Positions 31,411 through 35,438 of a stretch of DNA of 35,438 nt are shown piece by piece. The number at the start of each line of letters is the position of its first letter. The stretch's first letter is position 1. Below the pieces are notes generated by a model. That model was not told the origin of the DNA, did not search any database, and saw only the letters and a list, made by a program, of their open reading frames with translations. This DNA is from an uncultured Prevotellaceae bacterium (GTDB lineage Bacteria; Bacteroidota; Bacteroidia; Bacteroidales; Bacteroidaceae). A program made the position numbers and the translations under genes. The stretch is from assembly GCA_946185805.1 (NCBI GenBank), contig CAMHKU010000021.1, positions 1-35,438 on the forward strand, written 5' to 3'.

Positions 31411-32343
31411 ATGATAAACCGAGAAATCATACGCATCAAGATTGTTCAGTTAACCTATGCGTACTATCAAAACGGCAACAAGAACATCGATACGGCCGAG
31501 AAAGAGCTATTCTTCAGTCTGTCAAAGGCCTACGACCTGTACAACTACCTGTTAGCGTTCATGGTAGCCGTTGCCAAAGAAGCCCAGCGGCGGCTGGAGA
31601 TTGCAGAGAATAAAGCGCGCCGCGAAGGTTTGGCGAAGCCTTCCACACGCTTCGCCTATAACCGCTTTACGCTTCAGCTGGCTGAGAACCGCCAGCTCAG
31701 CGAGTTTATGAGCAATCAGAAATACTCATGGGTAGACGAACCGGAGTTCGTGGGCAAGTTTCTAGAGCAGTTAGAGCAGAGCCAGCTCTATCAGGACTAC
31801 ATGGCCAGCCGCGAAGACAACTATGAGGTTGACCGCGAACTGTGGCGCAAGATTTACCGCACATTTATCCAGGAGAACGACGACCTCGACGCCCTTCTTG
31901 AAGACCAGAGTCTCTACTGGAACGACGACAAGGAGGTAGTCGACACCTTTGTACTGAAGACCATCAAGCGCTTTGACGAGCAGAACGGTCCGCGACAGGA
32001 GTTGCTGCCCGAGTTCGACAGCGAAGAAGACCGCGAATACGCCCGCAAGCTCTTCCGCGCCGCCATCCTCAATGCCGACGAGTATCAGCGCTACATGAGC
32101 GAGGCCTCGCGCAACTGGGATTTCTCACGCCTGGCTTACATGGATGTCATCATCATGCAGATAGCCATTGCCGAGATGCTCACCTTCCCCACCATCCCCG
32201 TCAGCGTTACCATCAACGAGTACGTCGATATGGCCAAGCTCTATTCCACACCCAAGAGTGGCGGCTATATCAACGGCATGCTCGACACCATTGCCCGCCA
32301 CCTTATTAAGTCCGGGCGCATGGTAAAACAGATGAAAGAGTAG
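31411..32343 (+). CDS. nusB: Transcription antitermination factor NusB, long form, 310 aa
   Basis: Helps antitermination on rRNA operons together with NusE. Bacteroidota NusB is about twice the E. coli length: an N-terminal helical extension (residues 1-170, starting MINREIIRIKIVQLTYAYYQ) and the classical NusB helical fold at the C-terminus (about 190-310), with NWDFSRLAYMDVIIMQIAIAEML, IPVSVTINEYVDMAKLY and YINGMLDTI. The start is fixed by the promoter. The yajC gene follows after a 309-bp gap that carries inverted repeats. Confidence 0.94.
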   Translation: MINREIIRIKIVQLTYAYYQNGNKNIDTAEKELFFSLSKAYDLYNYLLAFMVAVAKEAQRRLEIAENKARREGLAKPSTRFAYNRFTLQLAENRQLSEFMSNQKYSWVDEPEFVGKFLEQLEQSQLYQDYMASREDNYEVDRELWRKIYRTFIQENDDLDALLEDQSLYWNDDKEVVDTFVLKTIKRFDEQNGPRQELLPEFDSEEDREYARKLFRAAILNADEYQRYMSEASRNWDFSRLAYMDVIIMQIAIAEMLTFPTIPVSVTINEYVDMAKLYSTPKSGGYINGMLDTIARHLIKSGRMVKQMKE

Positions 32344-32385
32344 GCCGGCATGAAAAATTAAAAAATTCAACCTTCTCAAGTTGAA

Positions 32386-32529
32386 GGAGTTAGAAGGAGT
32401 CGGAGGGAGTTAGAAGGAGTTAGAAGTCAAATGACTATCAACGACAATAACCTCTGAAGCTTGTAGAGAGCAGACTAATGACTTCTGACTACATGAGGCC
32501 AAAGGCCGATAACTCCTTCTAACTCCCTC
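32386..32529. repeat. Inverted GGAGTTAGA arrays in the nusB-yajC gap
   Basis: The left arm (32386-32427) repeats GGAGTTAGA about four times. The right arm (32510-32537) holds the reverse complement TCTAACTCC units. Positions 32403-32422 and 32510-32529 are a perfect 20-bp inverted repeat with an 87-bp spacer. The spacer holds no convincing ORF. The rest of this 309-bp gap is A/T-rich plus the yajC leader array; no RNA gene was recognised. Confidence 0.8.
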
Positions 32530-32607
32530 TAACTCCGAAAGTTGAGCGAATGCGAAACTTGAATTGAAAAATTAAAATCACTACACAGTTCATCGTGAAA
32601 TCACGAA

Positions 32608-32655
32608 GTGAAATAGTGAAATAGTAAAATAGCAAAATAGCAAAATAGTAAAATG
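32608..32655 (+). repeat. Octamer array ending in the yajC start codon
   Basis: Six exact-length 8-bp units: GTGAAATA twice, GTAAAATA, GCAAAATA twice, GTAAAATG. The ATG of yajC (32653) is the last three bases of unit 6. Confidence 0.88.
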
Positions 32656-32976
32656 ATTAAATTGTTTTTAGCTGCCCAGGCAGCACAAGGCGGCAGCGGC
32701 ATGTCGATGATTCTGATGATGGTGGCCATCTTTGCCATCATGTGGTTCTTCATGATCCGCCCGCAGCAGAAGAAGCAGAAAGAGATTCAGCAGTTTCAGA
32801 ACTCGCTCACCGAGGGCACTCAGGTGGTCACCGGCGGCGGCATCTACGGCATCGTCAAGAGCATCGACCTTGCCAAGAACACTGTTGAGGTGAAGATTGC
32901 GCGCGACGTGATTATCACCGTTGACCGCAGTTACGTTTTCAAGGACATGTCCGCCGCACCCTTGCAGCAGAAATAG
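32653..32976 (+). CDS. yajC: Preprotein translocase subunit YajC, 107 aa
   Basis: Single-pass inner membrane partner of SecDF in protein export. One membrane helix lies at residues about 18-37 (MSMILMMVAIFAIMWFFMIRP). It runs straight into the RPQQKKQKEIQQFQNSL signature and the beta-rich GTQVVTGGGIYGIV domain. Length is normal. It lies in the Bacteroidota cluster nusB-yajC-ybbR-coaE-DUF5606 and is followed by the YbbR-like gene after 55 bp. Confidence 0.95.
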   Translation: MIKLFLAAQAAQGGSGMSMILMMVAIFAIMWFFMIRPQQKKQKEIQQFQNSLTEGTQVVTGGGIYGIVKSIDLAKNTVEVKIARDVIITVDRSYVFKDMSAAPLQQK

Positions 32977-33031
32977 TGCCGTTGCCGCCACATCTGCAGC
33001 AGCGCTAAAGCGCCCCACAGCCCGCACGCTG

Positions 33032-34012
33032 ATGAGCCAGTTGATTACACTTTTCAATACAGTCAGGAACTTCTTTTTTAGCCGTGCTAACAGGGAGTTC
33101 CTTATCTTCATGTTCTTCCTCCTGCTCTCTGGCGTCTTCTGGCTACTGATGACACTCAACGAGAGCTATGAACAGGAGATTAGCGTGCCTGTGCGCATAG
33201 TCAACGTGCCCGACGACGTCATGCTCACCAGCGACGAGAGTGACACCCTGCGCGTCACCCTGCGCGACCGCGGCATGTTGCTGCTGACATACATGTATGG
33301 CGACATACTGAAAAACGTTGAGGCCAACTTCAAGCATTACGACCAGGGCAGCGGCAACGGCAGCATCAGTAACAGCGAACTGACGAAAATCCTGCAACAG
33401 CACATGGCCAACTCTACGAAGATTGTCAGCATCAAGCCCGAAAAGCTGCATTTCTTCTACAACACCGGTGCCAACAAGCGGGTGCCTGTGCGTTGGCGTG
33501 GCCGTGTCATTCCTGAGCATCTCTACTTCCTCAGCAGCGTAAGTTACTCGCCTGACAGCGTCACCGTCTACGCCTCTGAGGAAAAGCTTGACAGCATACG
33601 TATGGTCTACACCGAGCCGCTCAATCAGGTAGGCTTCCGCGACACGCTTCACACAGACTGCCGTTTGCAGCGCATGGAGGGTGTCAAGATGGTTCCCAAC
33701 CAGGTAAAAATCACCTTCTGCACTGATGTGCTCACTGAGGAGAGCATGGAAAACATACCCATCAAGGCTATCAACGTGCCTAAGGGTAAGACACTGCGTA
33801 TGTTCCCCGCCAAAGTTGCCGTCAGATTTGTCACCGGTATCAACGTCTATCGTACGCTCACCCCTCATGACTTCGCCGTCGTTGCCGACTACAACGACAT
33901 CCGCGACGGCAAGTCAGAGAAATGTCCCTTGCAGTTGCAACTTTTCCCCGTTGGCGTCACGCGCCCCGCACTCGTCACCACCGAGGTAGACTATCTTATT
34001 GAGGAGAATTAA
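33032..34012 (+). CDS. YbbR/CdaR-like domain protein, 326 aa
   Basis: Start taken at 33032 (MSQLITLFNTVRNFFF), since the longer frame overlaps yajC with an Ala/Pro-rich non-family stretch. One N-terminal membrane helix (about 22-40, FLIFMFFLLLSGVFWLLMTL) leads to extracytoplasmic YbbR-type beta domains: NESYEQEISVPVRIVNVPDDV, RVTLRDRG, VPVRWRGRV and a repeat-like SVTVYASEEKLDSIRMVYTEPLNQVGF. In Firmicutes, YbbR (CdaR) regulates c-di-AMP cyclase; no cyclase is in the window. coaE starts 2 bp after its stop codon, so the two are cotranscribed. Confidence 0.87.
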   Translation: MSQLITLFNTVRNFFFSRANREFLIFMFFLLLSGVFWLLMTLNESYEQEISVPVRIVNVPDDVMLTSDESDTLRVTLRDRGMLLLTYMYGDILKNVEANFKHYDQGSGNGSISNSELTKILQQHMANSTKIVSIKPEKLHFFYNTGANKRVPVRWRGRVIPEHLYFLSSVSYSPDSVTVYASEEKLDSIRMVYTEPLNQVGFRDTLHTDCRLQRMEGVKMVPNQVKITFCTDVLTEESMENIPIKAINVPKGKTLRMFPAKVAVRFVTGINVYRTLTPHDFAVVADYNDIRDGKSEKCPLQLQLFPVGVTRPALVTTEVDYLIEEN

Positions 34013-34014
34013 GC

Positions 34015-34590
34015 ATGATGAAAATAGGATTAGCCGGAGGCATCGGCAGTGGCAAGAGTTTCGTTGCACAGCGGCTGGCACTGCGTGGCATCGAGGTTTA
34101 CGACTGCGACGCCGCGGCCAAGCGCCTGATGCGCACCTCAGCAGAACTGCGCCGACGGCTCACAGCGCTCATCGGCCCCAACACCTATGATGGCGGTAAG
34201 CTCAACAAGGGCGCCGTCAGCCGCTTTCTGCTGGCTTCTGACGACAACCAGCGTGCGGTCAACGCCATCGTCCACCCCGCCGTCTTCGATGACTTCATAG
34301 CCAGCGGCCGCCAGTGGATGGAGAGCGCTATCATGTTTGAATCCGGCGCCAACCGCTATGTCGACCGCGTTGTCGCTGTCACAGCGCCCTTGGAGGTGCG
34401 CCTGGAGCGCATCATGCATCGCGATGCCATCAGCCGCCCCCAGGCTCTGCAGTGGGTGCAGCGTCAGTGGCCACAGGAGCATGTCCGCCAAATGGCCCAC
34501 TACGAGATTGTCAACGACGGCCAAGCCGACATTGACCAGCAGTTAGACGCCCTATTAGAAGAATTATCGATTAACTATCAAACATTATAA
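34015..34590 (+). CDS. coaE: Dephospho-CoA kinase, 191 aa
   Basis: Last step of coenzyme A synthesis: phosphorylates dephospho-CoA. The P-loop is GGIGSGKS (residues 8-15), preceded by MMKIGLA. YDCDAAAKRLM is the DxD-containing substrate block. HPAVFDDF, AVTAPLEVRLERIMHRD and the C-terminal RQMAHYEIVNDG match the family. A start at the second ATG (34018) is equally possible. It begins 2 bp after the YbbR gene and 10 bp before the DUF5606 gene. Confidence 0.95.
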   Translation: MMKIGLAGGIGSGKSFVAQRLALRGIEVYDCDAAAKRLMRTSAELRRRLTALIGPNTYDGGKLNKGAVSRFLLASDDNQRAVNAIVHPAVFDDFIASGRQWMESAIMFESGANRYVDRVVAVTAPLEVRLERIMHRDAISRPQALQWVQRQWPQEHVRQMAHYEIVNDGQADIDQQLDALLEELSINYQTL

Positions 34591-34600
34591 CAGAACATTT

Positions 34601-35065
34601 ATGCAACAAACCATTTTAGCTATTGCCGGCAAGCCCGGCCTTTACAAACTTCTGTCCCGCGGTAAGAACAACCTCATCGTTGAGGCCCTTGACGCCACCC
34701 ATCGCCGCCAGCCAGCCTTTGCCACTGACCGTATCACCTCTTTGGCCGACATTGCCATGTATACCGAGAGCGACGACGTGCCCCTGCCCACCATCCTCGA
34801 GAGCATGAAGCAGATAGAGCAGGGCAAGAAAGCCAGTATCGACCCAAAGAAGGCCAGTGCTGACGAGCTCCACGATTACTTCACAAAGGTATTGCCTGAG
34901 TGGGACCGCGAGCGCGTCAAGAACTCCCACATCCAAAAGCTCATTCAGTGGTACAACATCCTCATCGAGGCTGGCATCACTGACTTCGCCGACAGCCAGG
35001 CCATGACCGAGCAGGACGAAGCCGAGGCAAAGGCCGAAGAAGCCAAAGCCGAAGAAAAGGCTTGA
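34601..35065 (+). CDS. DUF5606 domain protein, 154 aa
   Basis: Small cytoplasmic protein of Bacteroidota. MQQTILAIAGKPGLYKLLSRGKNNLIVEALD is the family's typical N-terminus (about 1-50). A helical part follows, with ASADELHDYFTKVLPEWDRERVKNSHIQKLIQWYNIL. The Ala/Glu/Lys-rich tail (about 135-154) is low complexity. No catalytic motif is seen and the function is unknown. The fixed position behind coaE suggests a housekeeping role. A clean terminator follows. Confidence 0.9.
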   Translation: MQQTILAIAGKPGLYKLLSRGKNNLIVEALDATHRRQPAFATDRITSLADIAMYTESDDVPLPTILESMKQIEQGKKASIDPKKASADELHDYFTKVLPEWDRERVKNSHIQKLIQWYNILIEAGITDFADSQAMTEQDEAEAKAEEAKAEEKA

Positions 35066-35365
35066 ATATTACCTAAATTCCGCAGCATTTTAGTTTAACA
35101 TTTTTTATAAGTTCCTGAGCAACAAAAAGTTGCTCAGGATTTTGCTATGTCAGATTTTTCACTTACCTTATTGCTGCAAATCAAGACAAGCAAAATCATC
35201 ATATCTGGGGAAACGGCGTTTGGCGATGCCTCTATAGCGGATGTGGAATCAGACTCGCGCCATCTTTATGCCCTGCGATTAGTAAAGTTTAACGCCCTAC
35301 GATGCAAGATTTCCGACGACTCGCGTTTATATAGACAGAACATTAACGTATAAAACATAACAGAA
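35066..35365 (+). other. 300-bp gap: terminator, then no clear gene
   Basis: After the terminator at 35114-35145 the rest (35146-35365) is A/T-rich. A 68-codon open frame at 35147-35353 has no family look. GCCCTGCGAT and GCCCTACGAT occur 20 bp apart and GACTCGCG occurs twice, hinting at decayed repeats. I see no TAnnTTTG box before the last gene. Confidence 0.5.
35114..35145 (+). terminator. Intrinsic terminator after the nusB-DUF5606 unit
   Basis: CCTGAGCAAC (35114-35123) pairs with GTTGCTCAGG (35129-35138), a 10-bp perfect stem with an AAAAA loop, followed by ATTTTGC. Confidence 0.85.
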
Positions 35366-35438
35366 ATGACAACAATGAAAATTTGGAGACTCGCCTTTGC
35401 GATGCTTGCTGCTTTCTCCCTCGTCTCTTGCAGCAGCG
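35366..35438 (+). CDS. Lipoprotein, 5' part only (cut by window end)
   Basis: The frame from ATG at 35366 (MTTMKIWRLAFAMLAAFSLVSCSS; a second start at 35375 is equally likely) is a complete lipoprotein signal with lipobox LVSC. The gene continues beyond the window, so nothing can be said about the mature protein. Confidence 0.75.
   Translation, partial: MTTMKIWRLAFAMLAAFSLVSCSS

Noticed and set aside
32921..33031. Upstream extension of the YbbR-like protein overlapping yajC
   Set aside because: The extra residues are Ala/Pro/Arg-rich, overlap the yajC coding end in another frame and precede the natural N-terminal membrane helix start at 33032.
35147..35353. 68-aa frame after the last terminator
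   Set aside because: It begins in the terminator tail, has no recognisable family, no promoter box and no partner; likely chance.

Overview
The window reads as chromosomal DNA of a Bacteroidales bacterium, most likely Prevotellaceae. Supporting signs are the Bacteroidota promoter -7 box (TAnnTTTG) in front of about ten genes, the near absence of Shine-Dalgarno sites, ABC-F, RNase G, long-form NusB, QueF and DUF5606 proteins of Bacteroidota type, lipoprotein signals, and a C-terminal tail typical of Prevotella secreted proteins. Almost all of it is core chromosome. No tRNA, rRNA, CRISPR array, intact mobile element or prophage is visible.

Layout. 1-960: a decayed Rpn-family nuclease/transposase gene (internal deletion plus frameshift), then 21-bp repeats and a 54-bp perfect palindrome. 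957-3000 (-): ABC-F ATPase with repeat-derived sequence in its linker. 3190-6665 (+): HU protein, a 29-residue mS38/COX24-like ribosomal peptide, RNase G, and a membrane glycosyltransferase behind a structured leader. 6742-9110 (+): soluble hybrid histidine kinase and a membrane-anchored EEP hydrolase. 9128-16861 (-): a long leftward run, in transcription order secreted EEP hydrolase, a 43-aa secreted peptide, a 211-aa unknown, a ZapB-like coiled coil, ZapA, RNase Y, FabD, a GH13 amylase and an AlaX-like editing protein. 17055-17930 (+): RfbA. 17939-20679 (-): YtxH, holin-like membrane protein, 91-aa unknown and a secreted alpha/beta hydrolase. 20907-25687 (+): SPOR lipoprotein, RuvX, Def, secreted TPR protein and an EcsC-like protein. 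25794-27688 (+): PheS and a lipoprotein. 27646-31200 (-): L25, Pth, Hsp15, QueF and an AGCS symporter. 31411-35065 (+): NusB, YajC, YbbR/CdaR-like, CoaE and DUF5606, then a terminator. A truncated lipoprotein gene runs off the end.

The most unusual feature is not a gene. Many gene borders carry short 7-9 bp tandem arrays, with a different unit at each locus (GATAAAT, GTTAAATA, GTAAAATA, GATTGAA, GGAGTTAGA). They usually read in the sense direction of the gene that follows. In several cases the stop codon of the upstream gene, the start codon of the downstream gene, or even the signal peptide lies inside repeat units. Three loci carry the units as inverted arms. The other notable item is the 43-aa peptide, whose C-terminal half matches the C-terminal tail of the alpha/beta hydrolase about 2.4 kb away.
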